This document shows, one piece after another, positions 45,698 to 58,166 of a stretch of 64,000 nucleotides of DNA. The notes under the pieces were generated by a model. The model was not told the DNA's origin and searched no databases. It worked only from the letters and a program-made list of their open reading frames with translations. Source of the DNA: Anisus vortex (Eukaryota > Mollusca > Gastropoda > Planorbidae); contig OX421495.1 in NCBI GenBank assembly GCA_949126835.1, forward strand, positions 23,036,533 to 23,100,532, written 5' to 3'. Position numbers and translations under genes: made by a program. Numbering within the stretch: position 1 is the stretch's first letter; every line of letters starts with the position of its first letter.

Positions 45698-46535
45698 CAG
45701 GTATGTCAAACGTGAGGCCCACGGGCCGCATGCGGCCTTTGCAAGCACGTGTGCGACCCGCACAAAGGATATTGCAATTGTCTCATTTAATGTAAACAAT
45801 TGCCGCTTTAATACTTTAAACTGGGTGTATAAAACAGAAATCTGGCACGTATAAGAAAAAAACACTGCTCTTTTAAGGCTTTAGTGATTTCTCATCTTTT
45901 GAATACCATTTTGCATTATTCTTGGCACCATTCAACTTTGATGTTGTCAAAGCAGGGGAAAACCTGCAGATGGAGCTATTAGAAATGCAATCGGTCAAAG
46001 CAAAGTATCTAGAAGTCGGAATACCTGGCTTCTATTCATACCTTCCTGAAAAGTTTACAAACTTAAGAAAGTTTTCAATTATGATTATGGCAATGTTCGG
46101 TTCCACCTCTGTGTGTGAACAGTTATATTCCTTCATGAAATTAACAAAAACAGAGAACAAGGCTGACCGATGAACACTTGTCATCCCTGATGAAGGTCGG
46201 AACTGCAAATACATTTCAGCCAGATATACAAAAAATTGTCATGAAAAGGAGGACAAAACACTTATTAAGGTGTAAAAATGATTGAATGTTCTTAAATAAA
46301 TGTTGGATTATAATTGTTATATTTGGCTTTGTGGGGCGTTAGCTTAAGAAAGCCAATGTAGTAGGCGTGCAAATTAATTAAATATAATTCAATAAGATTA
46401 CACTAATTACAGTGTTTCTCAGATTAAAGATTTGTTGGTGTGGCCCACCTATTTTTTTACAAAAAAAGCACTGCCCGCCGGTATACACAAAGTATCTTAT
46501 GCGGCCCATGGTGCTTTTTTAGTTTGACACGCTTG
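45698..46535 (+). mobile_element. hAT deletion derivative with transposase C-terminus
   Basis: Termini caggtatgtcaaac and (reversed) caagcgtgtcaaac, with a perfect octamer duplication gtctatag (45690-45697 and 46536-46543). The plus frame 45922-46173 encodes the transposase C-terminal part: FNFDVVKAGENLQMELLEMQ, then MFGSTSVCEQLYSFMKL, the hAT dimerisation region of the GTF2IRD2/ZBED5 group. The rest of the transposase is deleted, so it could move only in trans. Confidence 0.9.
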
Positions 46536-46759
46536 GTCTATAGAATAGGTATACCGTATAGCCGTATAGTTCTATATAGTATAGACAGTATAGTGAGTAT
46601 AGGCCTAGGCCTAGACTTCGACTTGCAGACTAGTTTGAAGTGTGAAGTGTTGTAGTGTCGTGTTACGTTAGCCAATCTTTATGATACTTTATCACTTTAT
46701 GCTATGCTAATAAATTAATAATGCTATGGCCCATTATAGTATGGCTTAACTGCCTTAAC

Positions 46760-46995
46760 TTGACTTAACTTATAAGTTTACAGACCTTCCTTCTAGATAG
46801 AATATTATTAGTTCCACTAGGCCCAAAACTCCTGCAGGGCGACAGGGATCCGTCGGTTGCAGGGATAGAACCCGCGACCTGACTGTCAGTTGGTTTTTTA
46901 GAAAAATTCCGTGAGGCAGTTAAACCAAAGTTTAGCCGGTTTTTTTTTTTTGGTTGACAGTTCGGTGAACTAACCGCTGGACCAGCCGGCTTCAT
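46760..46995 (-). repeat. tRNA-derived SINE, minus orientation, with internal expansion
   Basis: Minus strand: gccggctggtccagcggtta (A-box region) near the 5' end, gcgggttctatccctgc (B box), ccctgcaggagttttggg, and a tctagaaggaaggtctg tail. About 50 extra bases between the two boxes include a second gccgg-like partial start, suggesting an internal duplication. Confidence 0.8.
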
Positions 46996-47291
46996 ACATT
47001 TACCCTAAGCCCTAACTAAACTATAGTATAGGGTATAGATAGGGTAAATGCGGTAATCTCTATTTTGACAACAAAAAACCTGTTTTCTAATGATGATGAT
47101 TTATTATTAATCAAATTCTTATGACAGAAATGTTGGCCTAACCTTTCATTTGTTTTGGTAAACACCACAATGATATTGTAGTCAACACTTTTCCAGAACA
47201 TGTACATTACACACTAACCTATAAAATTCTTTTAGAGGGCAAATCACTTGCATGTATAGGCCTACATACTTTTAACATGTTGCCGTTCGTC

Positions 47292-47419
47292 CACTGAGCT
47301 ATTATATTATAGCTCAGTGCGTTCGTCGACCTCACTGATCTATAAATTCTTTTTATAGATCAGTGGTAGCTTGATGAAAGAATCATAAACACTGAGCAAT
47401 ATATATATATAGCTCAGTG
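47292..47419. repeat. Three consecutive hairpins with shared ends
   Basis: Three inverted repeats in a row: 47292-47319 (cactgagctat ... atagctcagtg), 47333-47365 (cactgatctataaa ... tttatagatcagtg) and 47390-47419 (cactgagc ... gctcagtg). All begin CACTGA and end TCAGTG. Confidence 0.8.
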
Positions 47420-48580
47420 ATCATTAATGACTTACCGTACATACTCGCGTATAGTAGATAGTAGATAGTTTATGTTTTTTTTCTTTATATTGTCATTGAC
47501 CATAGTGCGCATAGGTCGCGCCCTAACTAAACCTTCTTTAAAATAAAGATCTAGTTTCAATCATGCATAAGCAGCATAACGCAAACATAAACAAACAAAG
47601 GCAGCGTTTCATTTATTTTTATCGACCGATTAACAAATAGCCAGTAGCCGCATGGGAACGTTTTTGGAAAGCATCTGTTTCTTCATCTAAGTCCCTGTCT
47701 ATAGGCCTAGTCAAGTTCCTATCCCTTGCGTAGGTCAGCACAAAAAGATTAAGTCTTTAAAAGTGCGCTCTATCGACTCTGTGGCGCCTGAATTATAGAA
47801 CATGAACAAAGGAGTTAAAAGACCCTTTTCAACTAGATTTTTATATTCTGTCCCAATCCGCAAACTCTACGACTGAAACATGGTACCAGTGCACAATGAG
47901 CATGCTAAAATGTTAACCTAAACATTATGGAAATAAGCTCTATACATAAGTGCCTTAATACAATTATCATTGTTTATAAGGATTTCAAACTCGACTGCAC
48001 GCAAAAAAATAATAAGTGGTGAGTGTTGACTTTCATCTCGATCTCTTCGTGAACGGAAATATCAGTTGTGTTTTTTCAAAAACATATATAGGGCCTATCC
48101 TGGCCTATACTGGCCTACACATAGGCTACTAACAAAAAATGACTTTTTTCTTATAGATTTGGGGGAAAAAAATAGTTTGAGTGCAGAATTTTTACGAATT
48201 ATCCTGAATTTGTTGATCGATCGATCGTAGTTGTGTGAAGATTGCTAATAATTAGACATGACGTGGTTATCTCGGAATGCTAAATACTGCATGTTTTAAT
48301 AGGCAAAATAGCCTATAGGTTGTACAAAAAACGCATGTTAATTAAAGCTACTAATTTACAAGCTTATAATAATATGCTTATTTTATAGGTCTAGATAGAC
48401 CTTTGCACATTTAGGACTAAATTCTTTCCATATAGTAATTTACTATCAATAGCCTACGAAAAAAAAATGCCGCCTTAAGCTTACGTTATGCTTTGGCAAT
48501 ACAAATTTAAATCGGTCCAAAAGTTCATTAGAAAAGGGTGTGGGGGTCTGAAAACCTAATAAATTAGTCCATGTCAATTA
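47420..48580. other. Mostly unassigned; a decayed LINE tail inside
   Basis: About 47755-47960 resembles a mutated family D LINE 3' end (gcgctctatcgactctgtgg, then cttttcaactag; compare 32670-32780). The rest is AT-rich with no supported feature. Confidence 0.35.
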
Positions 48581-48581
48581 T

Positions 48582-48908
48582 ATGAGCCTTCTGAGTATCC
48601 GGTCCGAAGGTGTGGAATCTACTTCCCATTCAACTCAGGCTAACAAGCTCTACTGTTACTATAAAAAAGAACTTAAAAACTCATTATTTCAATATTTACC
48701 TAAGATAACATTTAACATGATTTAGACCCCTACTGTCTTACTTATGGGTTGGGTCGGTTAATTCTACATTAATTTAATTTGTCTTTTTTTTAAATTATCA
48801 ATAGAGAATAGAGTAATATGTTCTTAGTTGAATGTTAAACGCGCTCTGAGCTTAGGCCTACATTGTGTTTGATGGCATTGCTATACACATATTATTATTA
48901 TCATTATT
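48582..48908 (+). repeat. CR1/L2-type LINE 3' end (family A), mutated
   Basis: It parallels 32246-32573: agccttctgagtatccggtc, then a mutated KTHYFNIYL region, the gcgctctgagc block and an (ATT)n end. Confidence 0.8.
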
Positions 48909-49156
48909 ATAAAGAAATTAGTCTATAATATCTACACCTACGAAGGTTTTCTTATTGTAAAATATCAGCGGCACGTTACAGCTGGTCGTTATCACGTGCT
49001 TATTTGATAGAAATTATATCCAAACGCCGATTGGTCCCAAAATCACATGGATAGTAGGGCCTATTTATTTTTGACGATTAAAGTGTATTTCAATCAATCT
49101 AAAGAAAAAAACAACGTGATATGGAACTGCATCTTGACGATTATCCGACGATCTGG

Positions 49157-49347
49157 AAATGGTCGGCAACCTATGGCACGCATGCCACGCACTTGGCACG
49201 CAGAAAGATTTTATTATGGCACGCTGAAGACCCCAAAAAAGTCAATTCAAGCCTTTTCTATGAGAAACTGACTGCTAGAGCAGTATGACTTTTAAACTGT
49301 TGGCACGCTGGATGGGCGCTCTATTATTAAAAGGTTGCTGACCCCTG
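49157..49347. mobile_element. Short hAT MITE related to hAT A
   Basis: The left end (aaatggtcggcaacctatgg) has lost its canonical cagg start; the right end (reversed) is caggggtcagcaacct. Both contain ggcacgc motifs as in 3301-5541. No target duplication survives. Confidence 0.65.
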
Positions 49348-49600
49348 GTTATAGGCTACATATATAATCAATGATGACTAATTAAAACAATGACGCAGCA
49401 TGTTTAAATAAACTACTTTTTCAACGGAATGTCAAAGTTATAATTTGAAAAATGACCATATATTGATATTAAAATAAATCAAAGAAAGTTTAATAGAATG
49501 GTTTACGAATATATTCACTACAAATTAAGGCTATATAATAGTGTGAATGCTAAAAAAATGAAGAAATCTAGATCTAGTCTATATATTATATAGACTATAT

Positions 49601-50178
49601 ATGAGGCATATAGTTATAGTTTATAGCTGTCACTTGAATTATTATAATTGCTAAAAATAAAAGATTCCCAATTCTGGAGAGAAAAAAAAGGGTTCTGTTA
49701 GACCTCAGAGGGAATGTACGTGACCCCGATACACCTATGTTCATTATTGAAAAAACTAAAATTGAAACCAATCCAAGTCCTGCAAGAAATAATTGATGAA
49801 GAGGAAGCAACAATAGACAAGGAGTGGAGGATAGTGGAAACAACAATAAAGACAGTTTGTCAAGAAGTATTAGGCCCTCAGAAACGCAACCACAAGGAAT
49901 GGATCTCAACGGTCTCCCTGAAGAAAATAGAACAGAGAAGAGAAATGAAGGCAGTACTAAACAACAGCCGGACCCGTGAAGAGAAGGCCAAGGCACAGGA
50001 ACAATACACACAAGCAAACAAGAGTGTAAAGAAGAGCATCAAAGCTGACAAAAAGAATTATGCAGATGCACTAGCTGCAGAAGCGGAGGATGCAGCCAGA
50101 AATGGAAATATGAATCTTTTATTTTTAGCAATTATAATAATTCAAGTGACAGCTATAAACTATAACTATATGCCTCAT
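49601..50178. repeat. 67-bp perfect inverted repeat around the 5' part of an RTE-like LINE
   Basis: Bases 49601-49667 and 50112-50178 are exact reverse complements (atgaggcatatagttatagt at one end, gaatcttttatttttagc at the other). The right copy sits inside the LINE open frame and adds a stretch beginning NLLFLAIIIIQ that looks foreign to the protein. Confidence 0.88.
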
Positions 50179-51905
50179 ACCATCACCAAGACGTTATCTG
50201 GGAAGTTTAGTAAACCTGAAAGACCGGTGAAAGATAAAGAAGGAAAGCAGATAATCGATGACGAAGGACAAAAGAGAAGATGGGTGGAATACTTTGAAGA
50301 GTTACTCAACAGGCCAGCTCCACCAGACCCACCTGATATCCAGCCAGCAGACATAGACCTGCCGACAGACGGCAATGCACCTACAAAGGAAGAAATACGC
50401 CAAGCCATCAAGAAGCTTAAAAGCGGCAAAGCACCTGGACCAGATGATATCCCTGCGGATGCATTGAAAGCGGACGTGGAGACTACAGTAGAGCTCTTAC
50501 ACCCCTCTTCCAAAAGATCTGGGAAGATGAGCAAGTTCCAACAGAGTGGAAAGAGGGACTACTAATTAAACTCCCTAAGAAAGGAAACTTGAGCTCCTGC
50601 TCTAACTATAGAGGAATTACCCTACTATAAATCCCAGGAAAGGTGTTCAACAGGATTCTGCTTGGCAGAATGCAGGATGCTGTTGATACGAAGCTGCGAG
50701 ATCAACAAGCTGGTTTCCGCAAGGATAGATCCTGCACTGACAAAATAGCTACACTGCCCTGGAGCAGTCGCTCGAGTGGAATTCCCCCCTATATGTCAAC
50801 TTTATTGACTATGAAAAGGCTTTTGACAGCGTAGACAGGGAATCACTTTGGAGGCTGCTAAGACACTATGGGGTCCCTACAAAAATTACCTCTATAATTA
50901 AGAATTCTTATGAAGGATTGAAATGCAGAGTGATCCACATAGGCCACCCAACAGAGGCATTCCAAGAACGGACAGGAGTGAGACAAGGTTGTTTACTGTC
51001 GCCATTTCTGTTTCTGCTAGCGATAGACTGGGTAATGAGGACATCAACATCAGATAAGCGTAATGGCATCCAGTGGACGCTATGGTCACAACTAGACGAT
51101 ATAGATTTTGCGGATGACCTGGCATTACTAGCACTTACTCAGCAACAGATGCAGGAAAAGACAAACATCGTGACAGAAAACTCCACTCGCCTTGGCCTCA
51201 ACATACACAAAGGGAAGACCAAGTTCCTTAAGGTCAACGCAGAAAACACATCGCCTATCACTCTCAATGGTGAAGCGCTAGAGGAAATTGAAGAATTCAC
51301 CTATCTAGGCAGCATCGTCAATAAGAAGGGTGGATCCGATGCCGATGTAAGGGCAAGAATTGGCAAGGCCAGGACAGCCTTCCTCCAACTTAAGAACATC
51401 TGGCGCTCAAGAGAAATATCACTGAAAACAAAGTTCAAGATCTTCAACTCAAACGTGAAGTCTGACTTACTCTATGGTGCAGAGACTTGGAGGACCACAG
51501 CTACTAACACCAAGAAGATCCATACTTTCATAAACTCATGTCTCAGGAGGATTTTGTATATACGTTGGCCGGACATGATCGGTAATGATGAGCTCTGGAG
51601 TCGCACAGGTCAACAGGCAGCCGATCTGGAGATCATGCAAAAAAGATGGAGATGGTTGGGGCACACACTCCGAAAACCAGCATCCAACATCACCAGACAG
51701 TCCCTATCGTGGAACCCCCAAGGAAAAAGGAAGAGAGGCCGACCCCGTAACAGCTGGCGCCGAGACCTGGATGCAGACGTCAAGGGAACAGGCCATTCAT
51801 GGGGACAGTTGGAAAGACTCGCTCGGGACCGGGATGGCTGGAGAGCCCTTGTTGGTGGCCTATGCCCCGAGAGGGGTAGTAGGCGTAAGTAAGAAAGTAA
51901 GTAGC
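49668..51905 (+). repeat. RTE-like LINE, 5' truncated, ORF2 broken
   Basis: Plus frames in order: 49714-50565 (linker, then KSGKAPGPDDIPADAL of the RT finger), 50520-50920 with frameshifts and one stop (RNYRGIT-like, AGFRKDRSCTD, FIDYEKAFDSVDRESLW) and 50918-51892 (GVRQGCLLSPFLF, then DFADDLALLA as the catalytic box, LGLNIHKGKTK, GAETW, and a C-terminal GRPRNSWRRDLDAD/ARDRDGWRALVGGLCP). The element ends in a short gtaagtaagaaagtaagta tail, as in RTE-type elements. One stop, frameshifts and a 67-bp insertion make it inactive. Clade assignment (RTE versus a relative) is from motif style only. Confidence 0.82.
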
Positions 51906-52194
51906 GTCAAAACCTGGCTACGTCACTGTCTATCACGTCTATTCAGTTATACAGGATCCCTTTTGCATATTTTAAATTTGTGTGGGAAAGTTTAAAAAGC
52001 TGTGCGAACGAACTTTTCACAGAAATTGGAGATTGCACAATGAAGTCCATATAGTCTATTATAGTAACCGGCAACCGGAATGAAGTTCTACGAGAAACTA
52101 CTTGTGAGCGGTCGATAAGCAAATTGAATATTTTTTTGTCGTCTATGTCTTTGTAGGCCCTACTCTTCAATTTCAATGGGACAGGATCGTCTAA

Positions 52195-52300
52195 GTGATC
52201 TTGCTCTTATCTTATACATTACAGTTACAGACGCTCCTTCTATAATAAAGAAGATTATTGCGTCCTACGCTCATCCGTGGTCCGAGTCTAGTCCTGCATT
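52195..52300 (-). repeat. SINE-like 3' tail, minus orientation
   Basis: Minus strand: gagcgtaggacgcaataatc, then tagaaggagcgtctgtaa and an aagataag end. It matches 55815-55880 and resembles the tail of the tRNA-derived SINE family. Confidence 0.5.
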
Positions 52301-52499
52301 TTTATTAATGTTTTAAATGATGTTAAGTTACTGTTTTTCCTGGCTTGTCCAGGTAACCCGGATTCCATGCCCGAATGCCACTCGGGAAGAAAGAGCACTT
52401 ATGTGCATTTGTTCTCGCATAAGGGACAAGGAAAGTGTTTTTGTCTTTATGTTTATCTGAGCTTTGCAACAAGTTGTTTTTGGGTTGTTTTTCTAAATT

Positions 52500-53385
52500 A
52501 GAGTTTAATGCCTATTGTGTATTATTACTACTTTACTCTTTACTCTTCTAGGCTTAGTGATTTGACTAATGGTGTTACTCTTGTTAATTGGGAATATTCA
52601 CTGGTTATGAACCTTGCAGCTCTTTTTTGGATTTGCTCTAATTTTAAAATGTTTTCTTTAGTTGATGGGTCCCATACAGGTGCTGCATATTCTAGTAGGC
52701 CCTATAGGTCTAACTAATGTGAGATAGCATTTTAGTTTTATATTCTTATTACATTTGTAGGCCTAAAAGTTCCTTTTTATGAATCCTAATGTTTTATTAG
52801 ATTTTTTAATTACTTCATCAATATGAGGGTTCCAAGATAACTTGTCATTTATTATCACTCCTAGATACTTAGCATTGTTAATGTTAGTTTGAGTTAGTTC
52901 TTTACCACGAATGAAGTAGTTTGCTAATATTTGTTTCTTTTTCTTTGATACCCTAGTTGGCATTTTTCTGGGTGAAAAGACATACTCCAGTTGGATTCCC
53001 ATTTTTGTAGTTCATCTAGGTCTTTTTGTAGAAGTTCACTATCTTTTCCTGTCTTTATTGTTCTATAAATTACGCAATCATCTGCAAATAATCTTACTTT
53101 TGTTCCTGTGTTGATGCAATTTGGCAGATCATTAATATAAATTAGGAATAGTAGGGGTCCTAGATCAGTTCCTTGTGGAACTCCTGAGTTTACAGTTATT
53201 GGTGATGACTTATAGCCATTTATTACCACAGTTTGTTCTCTGCCTATAAGAAAGTCCTGAATCCACTAATGTAAGGGACCAGAGATGCCAAAATATTTAA
53301 GTTTTTTTAGTAGCCTAGAATGATGAACTTTATAAAATGCTTTGGAAAAGTCTAGTAATATAGCATCAATTTGCTCTTCTTAGCA
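52500..53385 (-). repeat. Jockey/CR1-like LINE reverse-transcriptase fragment
   Basis: Minus frames: LLDFSKAFYKVHHSRLL (about 53370-53320), WIQDFLIGREQTVVINGYKS, SGVPQGTDLGPLLFLIYIND, VRLFADDCVIYR (the FADD catalytic box), MSFHPEKCQ, then after a frameshift KYLGVIINDKLSWNPHID and, in 52740-52500, EYAAPVWDPSTKENILKLEQ-like sequence. One frameshift near 52960 and at least one stop near 53265 show it is dead. Confidence 0.85.
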
Positions 53386-54477
53386 TTAAAAGAGAAACAT
53401 TGGAAAAACATATTTTGATTACGTCATTGACCAGTTTGCGATTGTGAAATCGAAAAATAAATTTAGATGACGTGACGAAAAGTCTCTAGACGAGTTGTGT
53501 GGAAACACTGACTCCTTAGTGTACCTTAGCGACTCGTAGCCTTCATCAAAATTAGAATCCTTGAACTTCGGTATTCGTCAAAAAATTAAATCTTTCTGCT
53601 TAATCGGAATTCGAGGCAAAAATGAAATTGGACACGCTTCAATCAATTATTAAAAGTTTAAATTACATAGATTATAGATTATTAGCACGCAACCCGTAAA
53701 TCTTTCTCATAAAAAGAGCTCCATGCCCATGCGGATTGATTTTTTTTTTTGAAACAGACGATAGTTCAGTAACCCCCCCAACGAACAATACTAGCCAATA
53801 GAAAATTAGCTTACTAAAAAAAACTTCAAACAACCAATGAATTTACGGCCCGCCAAGCGTCATCGAGCGTTACATATAAACGATCAAAGTATAATTTCAT
53901 GGTAAATATTAATAACATTCTTTAATTATCGACAACTAATATATGTTTTATATTTTATTTGATGTATAATTCTAAATATTGATGATTTCAAAACTTATTT
54001 AAATTGAAATATTTAGTATTTACTTCTAAATATTTGACAAAGACAAAGTATTCGCTCTTTGACTAGTAACACTAGTTTGACCTAATTTTCATTTGTTTGA
54101 TCAACTAACGTTTGTAAACAATATAAAGCTTTTATCTTTGTTTACTTTTGAAATTTAGACTTAGAATTCTTCATTAAGTTTAGTTAATTGGTTAGTATAC
54201 AAGTGAAAGTATGAATTAATTAGGTTTGCAAAAGAATTAAGAATGTCTTAATCCATTTAAACTGCCCAGTTAGTTACCACACCACATTCAATATTGGGGT
54301 CATTTCCGGAGATAAGATTTCTAGAGTCTAGTCTACTAAACTAAGTCTACCAAGTCCAAGTCGATGATATATTTTAATTGTATAGGCCTATTATTATGAC
54401 CAATATTCCTCCCTAAATAAGTTATACAAAAGATAGAAAAGAAAAACACAATTTGATAATGTGATGATTATAAGTGA
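53386..54477. other. Unassigned intergenic sequence
   Basis: A CCAAT (53836) and a tacatataaacg TATA-like motif (53872-53883) occur together, but no downstream coding exon could be tied to them. AT-rich otherwise. Confidence 0.3.
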
Positions 54478-54625
54478 AGCCGGCTGGTCCAGCGGTTAGT
54501 TCACCGGACTGTCAACCACCGATCCCTGCCACCGACGGATCCCTGTCGCCCTGCAGGAGTTTTGCGCCTTATGGACGTAATAATCTTCTATCTAGAAGGA
54601 ACGTCTGTAAACTTATAAGATAACT
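54478..54625 (+). repeat. tRNA-derived SINE, copy
   Basis: gaagccggctggtccagcgg at the 5' end (A-box region), then a damaged B-box region, ccctgcaggagttttg, and an atctagaaggaacgtctgta tail. Confidence 0.85.
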
Positions 54626-54954
54626 ATACTTCCCTAAAATTAATAGGATTAATAGGGACCAATGCCCACATAACATTTCTGAACTAAATTGTTAAAATTT
54701 TGTTAATTGACATATTTTTGACAAAAAGAAAAAGTAAAAAGGGAGCAATGACCTATGTCCCAATGATGGGGCCATAGGTCATAGGACTCAAAGGTGATGA
54801 GACAAGGCTTGCTTTCACTACATCAACATTGACTACAACAAGCTATACAAAAGTATTCATTTAATTGAACATAACCACTGACTACTGGTGACTAGTGATT
54901 AGTATCGAAGTCTTACCTTACATGTTATTACTTATGACCCTCCTTATACTTATA

Positions 54955-56008
54955 GATTACAAGCTAAATTCCCCAGCGTTGCCCGGGGAAAAATGAAATA
55001 GGCCTATATATAGTATATAGGCCAAGCTAGATAAACATTTAATAAACTGCAATGAACAAGATATAATCTAGCCTAGATCTAATAAATTTAGAAATATAAT
55101 AATTATTTACTGAAAACATTTAGGAAAGTAATAACAAATATTACAGTTGGGTTGAATATAGGCAAGTCTTTTTATTAAACCAAATGAAAAATACATTTAC
55201 TTAGGCTTAGGATAGGCCTACAATTTTTATAAACTACAATGAACAGAAAGCTATAATTACTTAAAATATAAAGATCAAATTATTATTTATTTACAGAAAA
55301 CATTTAAGAAAGTAATTAAAAGTAAATAGTGTAATTGGTTAAAAAAAAAGGATATCTTTTTAATTAACAAAAAGTTAACTATCCCTGTTACTGTTGATGA
55401 TAATCAAAAACTCGTCTTTCACGTGCGTCAAAAATATAGGCCTATGCCTTATTAATTTATTAGATTTTATTTATTGAAAACCTTTTAGGAAAGTTTTAAG
55501 TCATAAAATCCTTCCAATCTTAAAAAAAAAAGTAATATTGATGAAATTTTTTTTGTTAAAGTAGAAAAAAATAAAGCCATAGCGGGGAATCCAACCCACT
55601 CCGCCCCGGATGGCAGTCAAAGACGCTAACCGCTACGCTAGGGAAACCTCATGTCAATAAGAGATCACAAAAGAAGGTTATGAGATAATAAGGTCACATT
55701 AAATAAACCCGGAGAAGAATTAAATAGGCCTGTAGGCCTATACGCTACAGATAAACATTTCATAAACTACAATGTAGTAACTTTTAAAGTCGTATTGGCT
55801 TCATCTTTAAGAAATATGAGCGTAGGACACAATAATCTTTTTTATAGAAGGAGCGTCTATAATGTATAAGATAAGATAAGTAGACATAATATATTTAATT
55901 ACAAAATAATCTTTATGTCAGTGATTGGGCTTGTAGATCACATGTTTTCAAATTGATCAATGGGGATCCGTGGGGACACAAACACAGTCTTTTTATATAT
56001 ATATAGAT
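54955..56008 (-). mobile_element. Helitron-like element with tRNA-like core, copy 4 (longest)
   Basis: Minus strand: AT-rich start (tctatatatatataaaaaga), then tgtccccacggatccccatt. The tRNA-like core at 55641-55583 has tagcgtagcggttagcg and gggttggattcccc. The 3' end has a hairpin ttcccc-10-base loop-ggggaa (54969-54990) just before the terminus, as in Helitrons. A SINE-like tail lies inside at about 55815-55880. Classification is tentative because the usual CTRR terminus is not clean. Confidence 0.5.
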
Positions 56009-56684
56009 AGTACTTATAGACAGAAGCTCCATGTCTATGACTATAAGTTACATAATATAAGGCATAAGGCTTAAAATTTAGAGTAGTATATAAAGACTTA
56101 TAACTGGACTATTTCCTTATGCAACAATAAAATTTAATAATAAGCAGATCCTAAGTCTTTCTGTGGTTTGAATCTAGTCTTGTATTTTCAATAGGGTTTT
56201 TAAAATTAAAGTATAGTGGTCTACACGGCCTGTTCAAGGTTATTCTACTAGTATGGACATTTAGTTAGGCCCACCTAAAGTAACTAGTAAAAAATTGTGA
56301 CAAATTTCACAAATACTCTGATGAGTAATCACATTGGTGTAGTGTAGACAGTCAAAGACCATAATGCTACTATTATTATAGGCCTACTTTACTTACTATG
56401 TCTCAGCATACCTCATACATAGTAGTTGTAGGGCATTTTGCAAAAGTTATAATTTTTAACTCTACAGATTTTATACTATTAAATAAAAAGAGCTGATAAT
56501 TTATATTTGTTAACACATCCTAACCTATTTCAATGTATTACTTACAGTTATTAGTCAATGGACAAGAGTCTAGGTATAAACTTGACGTGATGTCCATTTT
56601 CTTTAGATTATGTAGAAATGTCCAGGTGATATATAATCTGGTAAAAACCAAAATTCAGGTTCTATCCCATATGATTGCCACAGA

Positions 56685-56860
56685 GAAGCCGGCTGGTCTA
56701 GCGGTTAGTTCACCGGACTGTCAATCAAAAACCAACTGACACGTCGCGGGTTCTATCCTTGCCACCGACCGGTCCTTGTCGCCCTGCAGGAGTTTTGGGC
56801 CTAGTGGACGTAACAATCTTCTATCTAGAAGGAATGTCTGTAAACTAATAAGATATATAT
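56685..56860 (+). repeat. tRNA-derived SINE, best-preserved copy
   Basis: agccggctggtctagcggtt (A-box region), gtcgcgggttctatccttgc (B-box region), ccctgcaggagttttgggcc and the tail atctagaaggaatgtctgta. This copy defines the family in the window. Confidence 0.88.
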
Positions 56861-57917
56861 TGTGTTTGGCCCATTTACAATCAAAATGGTAATTGAAAGT
56901 GACCAATTTTTTTCCCCTGTAAGCAAAAAAATAAATAGTTCACGGGACTAACAAATGTTTTCTTTAATATGTATAATGTAGGCTTACGCAATTTCATAGT
57001 AATTCTACATCATTACAACCACATAAATGGTTTATAGGTGCAACTTTATGACAATTGTATATTGATGTCTTTCAACGTTTTAAAATACTGTGTCTTGTGC
57101 AGGATATAGGTCACAGCCCTAATTATTTGCGAAATTCATGGTAAAAAAGTGCAACCTATACGCGATCATATACGCTTATACGCTAATTGTTAATGAAATT
57201 CTTTTTTTTTTTCCTAAATAAGTACCTTAAAAATATTCTCAAACAAGTTTTTTATTTGGATGACCTTTATACACTGCTAGCACTAGAAAAAAAATTCACA
57301 TTTTTTTTACATGCCAGTGAAGTTTTAGAATAGGAAATCTGTTTTTTTGGTTTAAAACTTGTATTGTAGTATAGATAGCATCTGGTTCCACCAAATATAT
57401 TAATTTTTAGAAGTCCTATATTAATATTAACCTTGTGTATGAGACAGTATAATTTAATATATCTTGCCATCTTTTTCAAATTGACCTTTAACATTCCAAA
57501 ATATATAGTGATGTCTATATTAAAAAAAGCAGCCCATGCAATGCATCCAATGCAACAGTGGTATATATGATTGAAATAGGCCAATCATTATTTTTCTCTC
57601 CAAAGACTAATAAAAGGCAAAGCCTCTTATAAAAGGCCCAGTACCACCAAAAAATGCTCAAGAGTTATAGTGCTTAAAATTTTATGTAAATAAATATGAA
57701 TTTGATAATTGTATGTTCATTTTTAAATTTTGTTAGTCATCACCGAAATTAAATACCAATCCCATTCTGTATTCCAAAAGAGGACCGTTATCTTTTTGTT
57801 TTGTTTACAGAAATTGGCTTTTGTTAACAGTATTTTGATCGTTCACAAATAGTGCTGTTATTTTTTTGTTTTTAAATGAATTTTACGTTTCATTTGATTA
57901 AAATCATTTTGTTGCAG
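56861..57917. other. Unassigned AT-rich sequence upstream of the LBR-like gene
   Basis: I looked here for a Tudor-domain exon, expected in a full LBR, and did not recognise one. Confidence 0.35.
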
Positions 57918-58166
57918 TTAGTTTAATGGAGGGTAAGTGTTTCTAAAATCTTTGCTAACTAAAATAAAAGTACTTTTTTTTTTACAGTGCCATAATTTAT
58001 TGATATTTAAATAGTAGTCTTAGTCATTACTGACCAAAAAAAAAAAGATTAGTTCTTATATTTATACATTTTATATATAAATAATAAAATATATGAACAT
58101 TTACTTTGTAGGTGGTTTTGCTTGTTTTGAAAGATCTGATTTTTTTTGGCAACAACTATGGCTATT
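57918..58166 (+). other. Two possible small 5' exons of the LBR-like gene (57918-57932 and 58112-58166)
   Basis: Segment 57918-57932 has a good acceptor (ttttgttgcag), an ATG at 57926 and a strong donor (gtaagt at 57933). Segment 58112-58166 has acceptor tttactttgtag and donor gtaagt. Joined, they stay open, but the phase does not fit directly onto the exon at 59578, so another exon would be needed. The encoded residues do not resemble a Tudor domain. Confidence 0.22.

Noticed and set aside
50175..50534. 119-codon minus-strand frame
   Set aside because: Antisense of the RTE-like LINE reverse transcriptase.
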